From a virus: 64,000 nt of DNA. Position numbers and translations under genes: made by a program. The notes below the pieces were generated by a model that was not told where the DNA came from, did not search any database, and was given only the letters and a program-made list of their open reading frames with translations. The DNA lies in IMG/VR virus record IMGVR_UViG_3300009506_000022, positions 1-64,000 of that record; one strand, given 5' to 3'. Positions 1-9,117 of the stretch are shown here, piece by piece (the stretch's first letter is position 1; every line of letters starts with the position of its first letter).

Positions 1-1263
1 AAAGATGCTGAACGCCATGGGGTAAAGACGTTGCTTCCAGATATAAATCTTTCAGGAAAAGGTTTTGTGATCGAGAGAGAAATGAACGCTATTGTTTGTT
101 CTCTTACAGATATCAAAAAGGTTGGGGAGAAAGCTGTTGAAGCAGTTGTTGAGGAGCGTGAAAAAGGAGGGAAGTTTAGGGGATTCACGAACTTTCTTGA
201 ACGGTGTCGTGGTCGTGCTGTTCATAAGGGAAACATTGAATCTCTCGCGTTGGCTGGAGCGTTTGACAAAATGGTTCCAAATCCTCGTTGGTTGGTAACG
301 GAACTTCCAAGGATGTGGAATGAGATAGATAAGAAACGATGGGATTTTATCGAGCGTGCTATTGATGCGTCAAAGACATCACATCAATGGAGCGAAGATG
401 TTCGAGCTTCATATGCTGAAGAGGTAAATCCATTTGTTGCGCGAGTTCATATTTCTGTTTTGTATGCGAATTTTATATTGGAATATGTAAGACCAAAGTT
501 TACTGAGTTGCGAGAATCAGAGATGTCAGAAAAGAAGATTCTTTGGTCTGCTGCAAGAATACAAGACTATGAAACAAGAACCGTTGGCGATTCTGTTGAA
601 GTCAAAGATTTTCCTTCTCCACAGGTTCAAGCAAAGATCGGTTGGGGAAAAGAATGGTTGCGACTAATCGTTGAAGGGGTTGATGGGAAACCGATTTGGA
701 TAAAGGTCGACTACCAATTGGTTCCAATCTTCAAACCGATCATCGAGAAAGGAAATAGTCCAGGGATTATTTTTTGTGCTGAGGTCAACCCAAGATATGG
801 TTCTTTGATTCTTCATTTCATGGCTGATTTTGATCGATTGGTTGAAAAGATAGAGAAGAAAGAACGACTCGAGTTATACGAGAGACTTTTTGTTGATCAT
901 CCATCTGTCGATTTTCCTTGGAAAACGAAAGAAGATCGTGTTGTTGCGATGTTAGATTTGAGCGATGTTGTGAAACGCGATAGAAGAAAGATAAGAGTTA
1001 TAGGGATTATAGATCGCATTCACGAAAGACCAGACAAGAATGGACATATCATGGCTTTTTTTGGTCTTGTTGGGGTGCGTGGTTACATTCGTGTTTTGTG
1101 TTTTTCGCGCAGTTGGGAGAAATACAACGAAAGAATAAACCAAGGCTATTTGATGGGAATGACGCTATCAAGACTTGATAGAGATGAATTGACCTGGTCG
1201 TTAGAGAGTAAAACAGGAAACCTAAAATTACATGGGAGACCAAAGAGAGATGGCCGGAACTAG
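1..1263 (+). CDS. dnaE: DNA polymerase III alpha subunit (DnaE-type), C-terminal part
   Basis: Replicative DNA polymerase catalytic subunit, cut by the left window edge; the frame is open from base 1. The first visible residues include LPDINLSG, matching the conserved LPPDIN segment that follows the palm/fingers in DnaE. Next comes a helix-hairpin-helix region (KKVGEKAVEAVVE, then GKFRGFTNFLERC) that binds duplex DNA. Residues about 330-375 (RKIRVIGIID, HIMAFFGLVG, GYIRVLCFSRSWE) look like the C-terminal OB fold of bacterial alpha subunits. The catalytic PHP and palm domains lie outside the window. The phage probably replicates with a bacterial-type C-family polymerase rather than a T4- or T7-like one. 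The downstream HU-like gene overlaps its end. Confidence 0.9.
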   Translation, partial: KDAERHGVKTLLPDINLSGKGFVIEREMNAIVCSLTDIKKVGEKAVEAVVEEREKGGKFRGFTNFLERCRGRAVHKGNIESLALAGAFDKMVPNPRWLVTELPRMWNEIDKKRWDFIERAIDASKTSHQWSEDVRASYAEEVNPFVARVHISVLYANFILEYVRPKFTELRESEMSEKKILWSAARIQDYETRTVGDSVEVKDFPSPQVQAKIGWGKEWLRLIVEGVDGKPIWIKVDYQLVPIFKPIIEKGNSPGIIFCAEVNPRYGSLILHFMADFDRLVEKIEKKERLELYERLFVDHPSVDFPWKTKEDRVVAMLDLSDVVKRDRRKIRVIGIIDRIHERPDKNGHIMAFFGLVGVRGYIRVLCFSRSWEKYNERINQGYLMGMTLSRLDRDELTWSLESKTGNLKLHGRPKRDGRN

Positions 1264-1549
1264 AACGATATGTAAAAAGATTCGTGTTCGATGTCCTCAT
1301 TGCAGTGAGGGTTTGGATTTATCAGATATGGGAAAAGAGTTGTTTCAGCGGATGTTGGAGGAACTCGAGGAAAACGGAAGAGTTGAAGCTGAAGGGTTTG
1401 GAACTTTTCGAGTTGCGACGATGCCGCCTAGAAAGGTGGCCAATTTTGGCAAAGGAGATGTAACGATTCCAGCGATAAAGGTTATTCGATTTAAAGCGTC
1501 TGATCATGCAAAAGGCAAGATCAACGGAAAGGGAAACGATAATGATTAA
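1232..1549 (+). CDS. HU/IHF-like DNA-binding protein
   Basis: Small DNA-bending protein of the HU/IHF fold. The C-terminal half has the family pattern: GRVEAEGFGTFRV (beta-strand platform), then PRKVANFGKGDVTIPA and KVIRFKAS (the arm and final strand). The first 35 residues differ from ordinary HU and carry a CPHC motif (RVRCPHCSEGL), perhaps half of a metal site. It overlaps the polymerase gene by 32 bases. ATG at 1250 is an alternative start in the same frame. It probably organises or bends phage DNA during replication or recombination. Confidence 0.7.
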   Translation: MGDQREMAGTRTICKKIRVRCPHCSEGLDLSDMGKELFQRMLEELEENGRVEAEGFGTFRVATMPPRKVANFGKGDVTIPAIKVIRFKASDHAKGKINGKGNDND

Positions 1550-2030
1550 AGTACTGAAAATAGGTAAAGAAGAAATAAAAATAAACACTGATGTCATTGC
1601 TGGCATCGGGAGCGATCTAACTGATGATATGGATAAGGTGTCATCTCTGATTGCCACATATGGTGCTTATCTTGCTGCTGCAAAGAGAGAACAGATCTTG
1701 CAGAAAGCGACTTATCGACATTGGAAAGCGCGTTTCAAAAAAAAGCTTTTTGATGCAGAGCCAAAGCTTGCTGATAAAAAAGCTGATGCTGAGGTTGAAG
1801 CTCAGAAAACTTTTATGGATTACAAAGAACAAGAAGGTTTGTGTCTCGAGAATGTTGAGTTTCTTGAAAAGCTTGTTGAGGCGTTGAAAGAAAAGAGTCC
1901 AAACCTTCGCAGTCGTGGCGCATGGGAACGAAAAGAATTTGAGTCTCATGGGATGACGACCAAAGTCGATATCGATGCAAAAAAGGAAAAGCTAAGACAG
2001 AAATCCGCAAAACAACCAGTTACGAGATAA
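1542..2030 (+). CDS. Helical protein of the recombination module, possibly a UvsY-like mediator
   Basis: A 162-residue, mostly helical and charged protein with no catalytic motif. It sits directly before the gp32-like and UvsX-like genes, where phages often encode a recombination mediator that loads the recombinase on single-stranded DNA. The family assignment is inference from neighbourhood, size and helical character. The start at 1542 overlaps the end of the HU-like gene; an open frame runs further upstream, but this ATG follows a purine-rich AAAGGGAAA stretch. The C-terminal tail is lysine-rich. Confidence 0.55.
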   Translation: MIKVLKIGKEEIKINTDVIAGIGSDLTDDMDKVSSLIATYGAYLAAAKREQILQKATYRHWKARFKKKLFDAEPKLADKKADAEVEAQKTFMDYKEQEGLCLENVEFLEKLVEALKEKSPNLRSRGAWERKEFESHGMTTKVDIDAKKEKLRQKSAKQPVTR

Positions 2031-2059
2031 GTCTACTATAAGATATAAAGGAGAAACAA

Positions 2060-3487
2060 ATGGCATTAAATACACAGCGCTGGGCGCAAAAAAAGAAGGA
2101 AGTCGATCAAAAACTAAAAGAGAGACAAGAAGGAAACCTTTGGGGAAAAATAGAAGAGGGTGAGTATCTCTGTTATGTGCATCCATTGGTTTATCCAGAT
2201 GATGAACACAACCATACAGGTGGATACAATTTCATTGAAGCTATGATGCACTACAATCTTGGTGGTCAAAACAATGCGCAATTGTGTTTGAACTACAAAG
2301 AGAACCCCATTCTTTCTCATCCGATCATACAAAAATTTGTTGCGAATAGAGAAAAGAACGCTTTCAAGATTACTCCAAAACTTCGTTGTGAGGCTTGTGA
2401 GAAAATCGAAAGTGGAGAAATAACCAACCCCAAGAACAAGCAACAAATCAAATGGTTCTTTGGGTTAACTCCCATGTGGTATAGAAAAGATAAAGCAGAC
2501 AATTGGTCTCGAATAAAGTTCAAACCGAGATTTTTGATTTCTGGTCCTCAGATCTTCAATGATTACATGGATTGTTTGATTGATTTGTCGTCATCTAACA
2601 TAGAACCGATGGATCCAGATTGCGCAGTGTTATTGAAGCTAAACAGGACTGGCACTGACTTCAATACAACTGAATATTCTGTTTCTGTTGATATCGATAG
2701 TGCTCGTGAGCCTATAAAACTCGATAAAGGCCAAAAGGCTGCGATCGCGAAAGTGGTAAGACCAAAAGGAGAACTTGATTTGTTTCATCTAGTTTCTTCT
2801 TTTACGAAGTCGCCAAAACAAATTTCTGCGCTTATTGCCGGTGTTAGCGAACGGAATGTTGCGGATGAAGAAGCAGAGAGTCCAAAAGAATGCTTTGGGA
2901 AAAACTGGGAAGATGATGATGAATGCAACGCTTGCGATAGTAGCGAGGAGTGCATGAGGGTTTGTGGGGTGAAGCCAAAGAGGGTTGAAGCCAAGTCGCA
3001 AAATAATGGGAAAGCGGGTTCGAGCAAAAAGAAAACTCAAAAAGAGACAGAAGAACCGCCACAAGAGACAGAACAGGAAGAAGCGCCATTCGAGTCAGAG
3101 ATGGAGTGTTTTGCCAACTACGATTCGGAAGCAGAAGAGTGTAAGGTTTGCCATGAAGCAGAACAGTGTTTTGAGGCGACTCCAGATGGTGTGGTTCCTG
3201 ACAATGATGGCGATGAACAAGATGGCGATGAACAAAGCGAAGATTTTGAAGCTGATGACGAAACGCAACAGCCACACTGTTATGGGCAATACGAAGGTGA
3301 TGACGAAGATTGTGCTCGATGTGATGTCAAAAAACAGTGCGAGAAAGATTCAGAAGTTGACGATTCGAACTCTCAAGTTGAGCAAGAATCAGAATCGGAA
3401 GATGATGATCCAGATGTTGCGAGTCTCAAAGAAGAAGCTGAACGGTTAGCGAAGAAGTCTCGCGGCAAAGGTAGGTCGAAGCAATAA
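2060..3487 (+). CDS. T4 gp32-like single-stranded DNA-binding protein with cysteine-repeat acidic tail
   Basis: Coats single-stranded DNA at forks and recombination intermediates. The core (about residues 1-230) follows the gp32 OB-fold layout: a histidine/cysteine region (H..GGYNFIEAMMHY, LRCEACEKI), a lysine-rich strand block, then LKLNRTGTDFNTTEYSV. From about residue 275 the protein is a long acidic tail carrying three copies of C-[FY]-[GA]-x(n)-E/D-C-x2-C-x5-C, starting near C278, C350 and C407. Acidic tails are normal in gp32 proteins, where they recruit partners; the repeated cysteine motif is not. It has its own Shine-Dalgarno (AAGGAG at about 2047), and its stop overlaps the start of the recombinase gene. 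Confidence 0.75.
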   Translation: MALNTQRWAQKKKEVDQKLKERQEGNLWGKIEEGEYLCYVHPLVYPDDEHNHTGGYNFIEAMMHYNLGGQNNAQLCLNYKENPILSHPIIQKFVANREKNAFKITPKLRCEACEKIESGEITNPKNKQQIKWFFGLTPMWYRKDKADNWSRIKFKPRFLISGPQIFNDYMDCLIDLSSSNIEPMDPDCAVLLKLNRTGTDFNTTEYSVSVDIDSAREPIKLDKGQKAAIAKVVRPKGELDLFHLVSSFTKSPKQISALIAGVSERNVADEEAESPKECFGKNWEDDDECNACDSSEECMRVCGVKPKRVEAKSQNNGKAGSSKKKTQKETEEPPQETEQEEAPFESEMECFANYDSEAEECKVCHEAEQCFEATPDGVVPDNDGDEQDGDEQSEDFEADDETQQPHCYGQYEGDDEDCARCDVKKQCEKDSEVDDSNSQVEQESESEDDDPDVASLKEEAERLAKKSRGKGRSKQ

Positions 3488-4620
3488 TGGCTAGAAAGAA
3501 AAACACCTCCTCGTCTTCTAAAAAAGGAAAGTCTGAGAAGAAGACGAGAGAGGTGGAAATAAAAAATTCGTTTGAAGAAACTCTCATTCAGGAATTGAAT
3601 CGGAATGAGAGTGACACCCCAGCTCAACTCTTAAGTTCCGATGGGCTTGCAATAAAAATAAAAGGTGTGATAAGCACACAAGCACCATCGCTTGATCGTG
3701 CTTTAGGGAGATGGGGGATCCCTTTAGGTAGAACAATTATGCTTCATGGTCAGGAGGGTTCTGGAAAGTCAACTCTTGCGCTTCATTGTGTTGCTGAAAC
3801 ACAAAGGGTTGGCGGTATGGCTGTTTATATCGATACTGAATATAAACTAGATCCTGAATATGCAAAAGCAATAGGAGTTGATGTTGATAAGCTTACGTTG
3901 ATTCAACCTCAATGGTTAGAAAAAGCTTTTGAAATGATGGAGACAACAATTCGGGTTGTTTCTTCTTATCGAAAAGAAGGAATTATCATTCCAACGTTGA
4001 TTGTGTTGGATAGTATAAATTCAACAAAAACAAAAGCGGTTATTCAAGGAGAATGGGATGATCCTCATGTATCGCCAGAAGCAAAAGTGTGGAGCGAAAA
4101 ATTTCCTAAGCTAGTTCCTTTGATTAGTAACGAGAACGTTTGTTTGCTTCTTATCTCTCAAATCAGAGAAAAGATTGGCGTAATGTTTGGCTCAAAAGAT
4201 AGGACTGCTGGTGGTAACACTCCTAGATATTATGCATCTATTCTCATGGGTATAGAGAGAAAAGGTCAACTTGAGTCTGGGTTAGGAAGCGAAACAAGTG
4301 TCTTTGTTGCAAAGAACTGTGTTGCACCACCATTTAGAGTTGCAAAGTTCAGGATCATGTATGGAATAGGAATAGACTATGAACACTCGTTGGTTGAAGC
4401 GTGTATTGATTCAGGTGTCATAGAAAGTTCAGGTTCGTGGTTGAGTGTTCCTTTGATTCTTGAGCCATCTGGCGAGCCAATAAAAGCTCAAGGAAGAGAG
4501 GGGATGGCAAATCGATTGAGGGTAGATTCTAGTCTGTGTAGAGAACTTTATAAGATATTGAAGACGCCAATCGAGAAGAGAAAGAAGATTCAGAAAAAGA
4601 ACCCAGTGAAGAGGAAATAA
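3487..4620 (+). CDS. uvsX: UvsX/RecA-like recombinase
   Basis: ATP-dependent strand-exchange protein. Walker A is GQEGSGKST at about residues 88-96, followed by ALHCVAETQRVGGMAVYIDTE, the RecA-family beta2 strand with its acidic residue. Walker B-like LIVLDSI and the loop-2 region (REKIGVMFGS, GGNTPRYYASI) come next. The N-terminus is a serine/lysine-rich tail. The length of 377 residues is normal for phage RecA/UvsX. It lies between the gp32-like gene and the Mre11/Rad50-like pair, so the cluster works as a recombination-dependent replication and repair unit. Confidence 0.9.
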   Translation: MARKKNTSSSSKKGKSEKKTREVEIKNSFEETLIQELNRNESDTPAQLLSSDGLAIKIKGVISTQAPSLDRALGRWGIPLGRTIMLHGQEGSGKSTLALHCVAETQRVGGMAVYIDTEYKLDPEYAKAIGVDVDKLTLIQPQWLEKAFEMMETTIRVVSSYRKEGIIIPTLIVLDSINSTKTKAVIQGEWDDPHVSPEAKVWSEKFPKLVPLISNENVCLLLISQIREKIGVMFGSKDRTAGGNTPRYYASILMGIERKGQLESGLGSETSVFVAKNCVAPPFRVAKFRIMYGIGIDYEHSLVEACIDSGVIESSGSWLSVPLILEPSGEPIKAQGREGMANRLRVDSSLCRELYKILKTPIEKRKKIQKKNPVKRK

Positions 4621-5759
4621 TGTACAAGGCTCTTTTTACAGCAGATTGGCATCTTAGTAACAAGTTGCCGTATTCAAAAGCGATGGTTGGTATGGATGGC
4701 ATTACCGATCGGCTGTTGGAACAAATGGCGATTATTCGACAAATCATCAAGGCAGCAAAAGAACTTGAGGTTGATGGGTTCTATATTCTTGGTGATATAT
4801 TTGACAAGCGTTCGTTGGACGCGATTGTTGTGAAGGCTGGAGCTCAATTGATATCTGAGTTGATTGAGGTTGTGCCGAACGTTTTTATCATGGTTGGAAA
4901 TCATGATGTTTATTCGTTGACAAGCAGTCGTTCGGTGAACGAATTTTTCGATTTCATTGGAAATGGTAGCGCTAAATATCTCGAGCCACAAACTGTTATT
5001 GATAATGTTGGGGTTAGATTTCATGTGTTGCCATGGTGTTCTTTGGATGTTGCTGGCGATAGATTGAAATCGATGGTTGTCGCAAAAAAATCGATGGTTT
5101 CCGCCGATAAGATAGTAAATAACAAAGAACTTGATATTTTGTTGCTTCATCATTCTGTAAAAGGCGCCGTTGATCGCAACTGGGTTTCTGAGGATGGATT
5201 GAATCCAGATGAGCTTGATCGCGATTGGGATTTGGTTCTGTCTGGGCATTTTCATGACAAACAGCCTTTTGGTGATAAAGGCCATTACGTAAGCGCTCCA
5301 ATGCAACACGATTTTGGCGATGAAGGAAATGGGTTGCGAGGGTATTATGTTGGTTATTTCAACGCAGATGAATATAAACTTGAGTTCAAGACAACCGAAC
5401 ATCATTGTTTTCATTCTATGTTGTATTCTACTTATCTATTGAACCCAAACGAAAATTTGGTTGAATGGAAAAGCGGCGATTATGTTCGATTCGATGTCTT
5501 GTGTACACATGCCGAATGGAAGTTGTTGAAGACGGAGGTTGAGGCGACAGAAGGCGAGCTTGTAAAGAAAGGATTCAGAGTCGTTCCAGCTCGATTTGTT
5601 CCGCAAACTCAACATGGTGACAGAATTGAACTTTCAGAGGACGCTTCATCTATAGAGATTGTTTCGCGATATCTCGATGTAACATCTTATGATGGACTTG
5701 ATAGAAGCAAGTTGATTGAAATAGCAAGACATGCTTTGAAGGAAGTCGAAAATGATTGA
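4620..5759 (+). CDS. sbcD: SbcD/Mre11-like (T4 gp47-type) nuclease subunit
   Basis: Calcineurin-like metallophosphoesterase that degrades DNA ends together with the Rad50-like partner. Metal-binding motifs appear in order: ADWHLS (residues 8-13), GDIFDK (about 58-63), GNHDVY (about 98-103) and SGHFHDK (about 207-213). It starts on the stop codon of the recombinase gene and overlaps the start of the ATPase subunit by eight bases, so translation of the pair is probably coupled. Expected role: resection of double-strand breaks for recombination-driven replication. Confidence 0.9.
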   Translation: MYKALFTADWHLSNKLPYSKAMVGMDGITDRLLEQMAIIRQIIKAAKELEVDGFYILGDIFDKRSLDAIVVKAGAQLISELIEVVPNVFIMVGNHDVYSLTSSRSVNEFFDFIGNGSAKYLEPQTVIDNVGVRFHVLPWCSLDVAGDRLKSMVVAKKSMVSADKIVNNKELDILLLHHSVKGAVDRNWVSEDGLNPDELDRDWDLVLSGHFHDKQPFGDKGHYVSAPMQHDFGDEGNGLRGYYVGYFNADEYKLEFKTTEHHCFHSMLYSTYLLNPNENLVEWKSGDYVRFDVLCTHAEWKLLKTEVEATEGELVKKGFRVVPARFVPQTQHGDRIELSEDASSIEIVSRYLDVTSYDGLDRSKLIEIARHALKEVEND

Positions 5760-7674
5760 ACATGGTCTATTGGTAATAGAAAACTTTTGCTGTATTCAAC
5801 AGGCGAAAATCAATCTGGCAAAAGCTGGATTGACTCTTATCGTTGGAGACAACCAGGACACTAACGCAGCGATAAATAATGGTGCTGGGAAAACCACGAT
5901 TCCAAAAGCGCTTACTTGGTGTTTATATGAGGATACACTTGATGGCGATCGATATGATGAGGTTATTCGATGGGGAGAAGACAAGACGGTTGTGCGACAT
6001 CTTGTTAGAGTCAACAAGGATGTTTGGCAAATTGTGAGAAGTAGGACAAAAGGAAAGCCGAGATTAGGACTATCAGTTGCAAGAAATTTCAAAAAAGGGG
6101 TCAGCTTCATTCCGATAGAGGGTGAGCGCAAAGAACTTCAACATAGGATTGATAAGCTTCTTGGTAAAGACTTTCGGAGTTTTTGTAACACTACGCTTTA
6201 CGGCGAAGGTGATATTTCTCGTTTTTATTCTGCAACAGATTCTTCGAAAAAAGATAGTGTTCATCGGTTGCTAAAAAGTGATGTCTTCAAGAAAGCGATG
6301 AAATATATCAAACAGAATCATTACGATGGATTGAAGAAGAAGTTGGAAGTGTTGGAACATGAACTTGATGTGTTGAAAGGGAAGCTTGAAGGATACGATA
6401 TCAAACAAATAAAAATATCACACGAAGAATGGGAAGAAGAACGCGAAGATCGCGTTGTTCAATGCTCAGAAGAATGTCGGAAATATTTATCTGATATAGA
6501 AAGAACTAAGAAACAGGAAAGCGCTTCAAGGAAGGAATATGAAAAAGAGCTAAAAGAAATCAAAAAAAACATGCGAATTTTATCTATTCAAAAGAAGAGT
6601 TATTCAAAATCCACAGAAGAACTTCAAACACTTGAACGTGATATTGGGGAGGTTGTGGAAAGAAGGATAAAGGCTGGTGAAAATATCAAATCGAAAGAAG
6701 ACTCTTGGTTTCTTCTGCAAGGCGATGAGTGTCCAACCTGTACTTCTGATTTATCTGAAGGGAAAGCAAACGAATATAAAGAAGAAGTAACTAAGAGTCT
6801 AGAAAAACTAAAAGGAGAACTTGCGGATTTAACAAATAAAGATGCTGAACTGAGGATTGCGATATCAAAGAAGTATGAAGAGGTTGAGATGTTCAGAAAT
6901 GCAAACGATGAAATAAAAGGACTCAACACGAGAAAAGATGTTTTACATACTCTATTAGAATCTTCTGATGATAAGATTGCTGTTTATACAAAAGAAAGAA
7001 AGGTGTTGGCCGAACAGGCATTGAAAAAAGCAAAGAAGATAGAGCAAGAGAAAAACCCTCACAGCGATCTATTACAAAAAACAGAAGAAAATATCAAAAA
7101 GATAAACAAAAAGATTACCGAAAAGAGAAGTGAACTAAAAACGGTTCGAGACGATTTTGCTCATTACGGGTTTTGGGTGAAAGGTTTCGGTCCTGGTGGC
7201 CTTCCTTCGTTGCTTCTTGATAGTAAGATGGATTTCTTATCAGAGCGTGCAAATGATTATTTGCTAACGCTTGCTGATGGTGACATTTCTGTTTCATACA
7301 AAACACAAAGAGAGCTGAAACAGAAAGGTCAGATGAGGGATGAGATTGATGCTCAAGTTATCATCGAAGGAATTCCAAACGTGAAACCAAGTAAAGCTCA
7401 AAAAAGGAAACTCGATATTGCGAGCGATCTTGGTTTGATGGATATGGCTGTTTCTAGAAACGGCCATTCGAATCTTTTGATGATGGACGAAGTTCTTGAT
7501 GGAATGGATTCAGAGGGTGTTAGGCGTGTTCTTGATTTGATTCATAGACTTCGTGCAATTTATCACAGCATATTTGTGACAACACATGAGGCTGGTTTAC
7601 TTGAAATATTTGATCGAGCTATTTGTGCTCGAAAGAAAAATGGTGCAACAAACGTTTTTACCATGAAGGGGTAA
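5752..7674 (+). CDS. sbcC: SbcC/Rad50-like (T4 gp46-type) ATPase subunit
   Basis: SMC-family ATPase partner of the upstream nuclease. The N-terminal Walker A is NGAGKTT (about residues 43-49). A long coiled coil (about 190-480) is interrupted by a zinc hook, CPTC at residues 327-330. The C-terminal lobe has the signature-like region KPSKAQKRKLDIA and Walker B LLMMDEVLDGMD (about 574-585), then a D-loop/H-loop region (FVTTHE). The signature motif reads PSKAQKRKL rather than the usual LSGGQ, as in several phage gp46 proteins. At 640 residues it is shorter than bacterial SbcC and close to T4 gp46. Confidence 0.9.
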   Translation: MIEHGLLVIENFCCIQQAKINLAKAGLTLIVGDNQDTNAAINNGAGKTTIPKALTWCLYEDTLDGDRYDEVIRWGEDKTVVRHLVRVNKDVWQIVRSRTKGKPRLGLSVARNFKKGVSFIPIEGERKELQHRIDKLLGKDFRSFCNTTLYGEGDISRFYSATDSSKKDSVHRLLKSDVFKKAMKYIKQNHYDGLKKKLEVLEHELDVLKGKLEGYDIKQIKISHEEWEEEREDRVVQCSEECRKYLSDIERTKKQESASRKEYEKELKEIKKNMRILSIQKKSYSKSTEELQTLERDIGEVVERRIKAGENIKSKEDSWFLLQGDECPTCTSDLSEGKANEYKEEVTKSLEKLKGELADLTNKDAELRIAISKKYEEVEMFRNANDEIKGLNTRKDVLHTLLESSDDKIAVYTKERKVLAEQALKKAKKIEQEKNPHSDLLQKTEENIKKINKKITEKRSELKTVRDDFAHYGFWVKGFGPGGLPSLLLDSKMDFLSERANDYLLTLADGDISVSYKTQRELKQKGQMRDEIDAQVIIEGIPNVKPSKAQKRKLDIASDLGLMDMAVSRNGHSNLLMMDEVLDGMDSEGVRRVLDLIHRLRAIYHSIFVTTHEAGLLEIFDRAICARKKNGATNVFTMKG

Positions 7675-7676
7675 CT

Positions 7677-8444
7677 ATGGAAGAAGAACAGAAAAAGATT
7701 GATTATAAGTTCATTTCAAAACAATTGGTGTGTGTCGGGTGGGAATTGCTTTCTGGGAATATCGGGTTCCCCGGTGCGATGTGGCAACACCATTGTATAA
7801 ATCGCAAGCTAAGCACATATGAAGCAGCGCTTTGTCATAACTTATTAGTTAAGATTTGTGATATAAACGAGAAGCATCGCAATTTTGAAGTGTTTAGGAA
7901 CATGCTTCGGTTGTTTGCTGATGGGTGGTCTATAGATATATCTAATCTAGAGGAAGATGAAGTTTTTATTTCTGTTCTAGATTTGTGTTTGTGGTGGAAA
8001 CAGATCAATCAAGGTGGCGAGAGATTTACATTTCAAGAAGCTGAAACATATGTCGAAAAAGAAAAAGCTCTTGATTGTTTGTTTTTGCAATATTTGATTC
8101 GTCTTCAATCTGGCGAGATTGAACGTATGGTGATTCGTCCTATTGATATTGTTCTTCCAGATCAAGAACACGAAAAAAATGAATGTGTTGTGGGTTCGGG
8201 TGTTGAATCAGAGAGTGTAGAACGAATCGAACAACCAATCAGAACATCTATTGGTGATAGCGGTTTTGTTTTCAAGGGCGACAAAGAGCTGTTAGTAAAT
8301 GCTCTTTTGTTTTTGGTTGATAAAGATATCAAAACTAAAATGAAAGCGCTGAACAATAAAGTAAAAGCTTTGATAGAATGTTCAAGAGAAGTTGAAGAAG
8401 CGCTGAAGGATTTAGGGATTTCATTAGATGAAAAAGGTGATTGA
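7677..8444 (+). CDS. Hypothetical protein, 255 residues
   Basis: Function not recognised. Starts two bases after the Rad50-like gene, with a good ribosome site (AAGGGGTAACT before ATG at 7677). The protein is acidic and tryptophan/cysteine-containing in its first half (VGWELLSGN, WQHHCIN). A central low-complexity acidic linker precedes a helical C-terminal segment rich in lysine and glutamate that could form a coiled coil. It overlaps the RuvC-like gene by 17 bases, so it belongs to the recombination operon. Confidence 0.75.
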   Translation: MEEEQKKIDYKFISKQLVCVGWELLSGNIGFPGAMWQHHCINRKLSTYEAALCHNLLVKICDINEKHRNFEVFRNMLRLFADGWSIDISNLEEDEVFISVLDLCLWWKQINQGGERFTFQEAETYVEKEKALDCLFLQYLIRLQSGEIERMVIRPIDIVLPDQEHEKNECVVGSGVESESVERIEQPIRTSIGDSGFVFKGDKELLVNALLFLVDKDIKTKMKALNNKVKALIECSREVEEALKDLGISLDEKGD

Positions 8445-9117
8445 TATATTAGGTGTCGACTTGTCGATGAATCATGGGGCTTTTGTTCTGTTGAGGAATG
8501 GGTCGCTTTTTGATTATCGATTTGTGACAGATAAATCTGTTCTCGCCAAAAAAGACAAGGCGCGTGGAGAATATCTCGCGGCTTCAAAAATCAAAGATAT
8601 GGTTGAGAGAGACTTTCTTCGTCTCGCATTTTGGTATGCGTATTCAAATCAAATATTCAAAGAACTTCCAGCTGAGTATATGGGGATTGAAGGATATGCA
8701 TATAGAATGTCACAAAATGCTCATCAGATAGGTGGTGTCGCTTCTATTTTCCGAGTGAAGTCTTGGATTCGAGGATTGAAGATAAGAGTTCATGGTCCAG
8801 AGACAGTGAAGATGTTTGGTGCCGATGATGGTAGCGCTGCGAAATCTGAAGTTCGTTTTGCTATGCACGATAAGTTTCCAGAGACGAAACAGTTTGATAA
8901 ATATGCGCATGGCAAAGGAACAATGCAGTTTCAAATTGCAGAAGATTTATGTGACGCCTATGTGGTTGCGCAGCTTGTCTGGCTCGAGGTTCGATTACGT
9001 TTGGGTTTGGTTGATTTGAAGAGTTTGCCGCCGAAAACGATTCAGATTTTTAATCGAATAACAAAAAGGTGGCCAGTCAACATTCTTGGTCGCGATTGGA
9101 TTCAAAGGGAACAATGA
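8428..9117 (+). CDS. RuvC-like Holliday junction resolvase
   Basis: RNase H-fold endonuclease expected to resolve branched recombination intermediates before packaging. The four acidic residues of RuvC are in the right order: D11 in GVDLS, E88 in YMGIEGYAY, and D173 and D176 in AEDLCDAYV, where the D-x2-D spacing matches the D138/D141 pair of E. coli RuvC. The middle holds NAHQIGGVASIFRV, like the QAxGVxxxa helix of the family. The C-terminal 40 residues are an extra basic tail. Its placement after the UvsX and gp46/47 genes fits the role. Confidence 0.8.
   Translation: MKKVIDILGVDLSMNHGAFVLLRNGSLFDYRFVTDKSVLAKKDKARGEYLAASKIKDMVERDFLRLAFWYAYSNQIFKELPAEYMGIEGYAYRMSQNAHQIGGVASIFRVKSWIRGLKIRVHGPETVKMFGADDGSAAKSEVRFAMHDKFPETKQFDKYAHGKGTMQFQIAEDLCDAYVVAQLVWLEVRLRLGLVDLKSLPPKTIQIFNRITKRWPVNILGRDWIQREQ

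Noticed and set aside
4674-5414. Long minus-strand frame (246 codons) opposite the SbcD-like gene
   Set aside because: It mirrors a strongly supported gene with clear motifs, and its translation shows no family resemblance.
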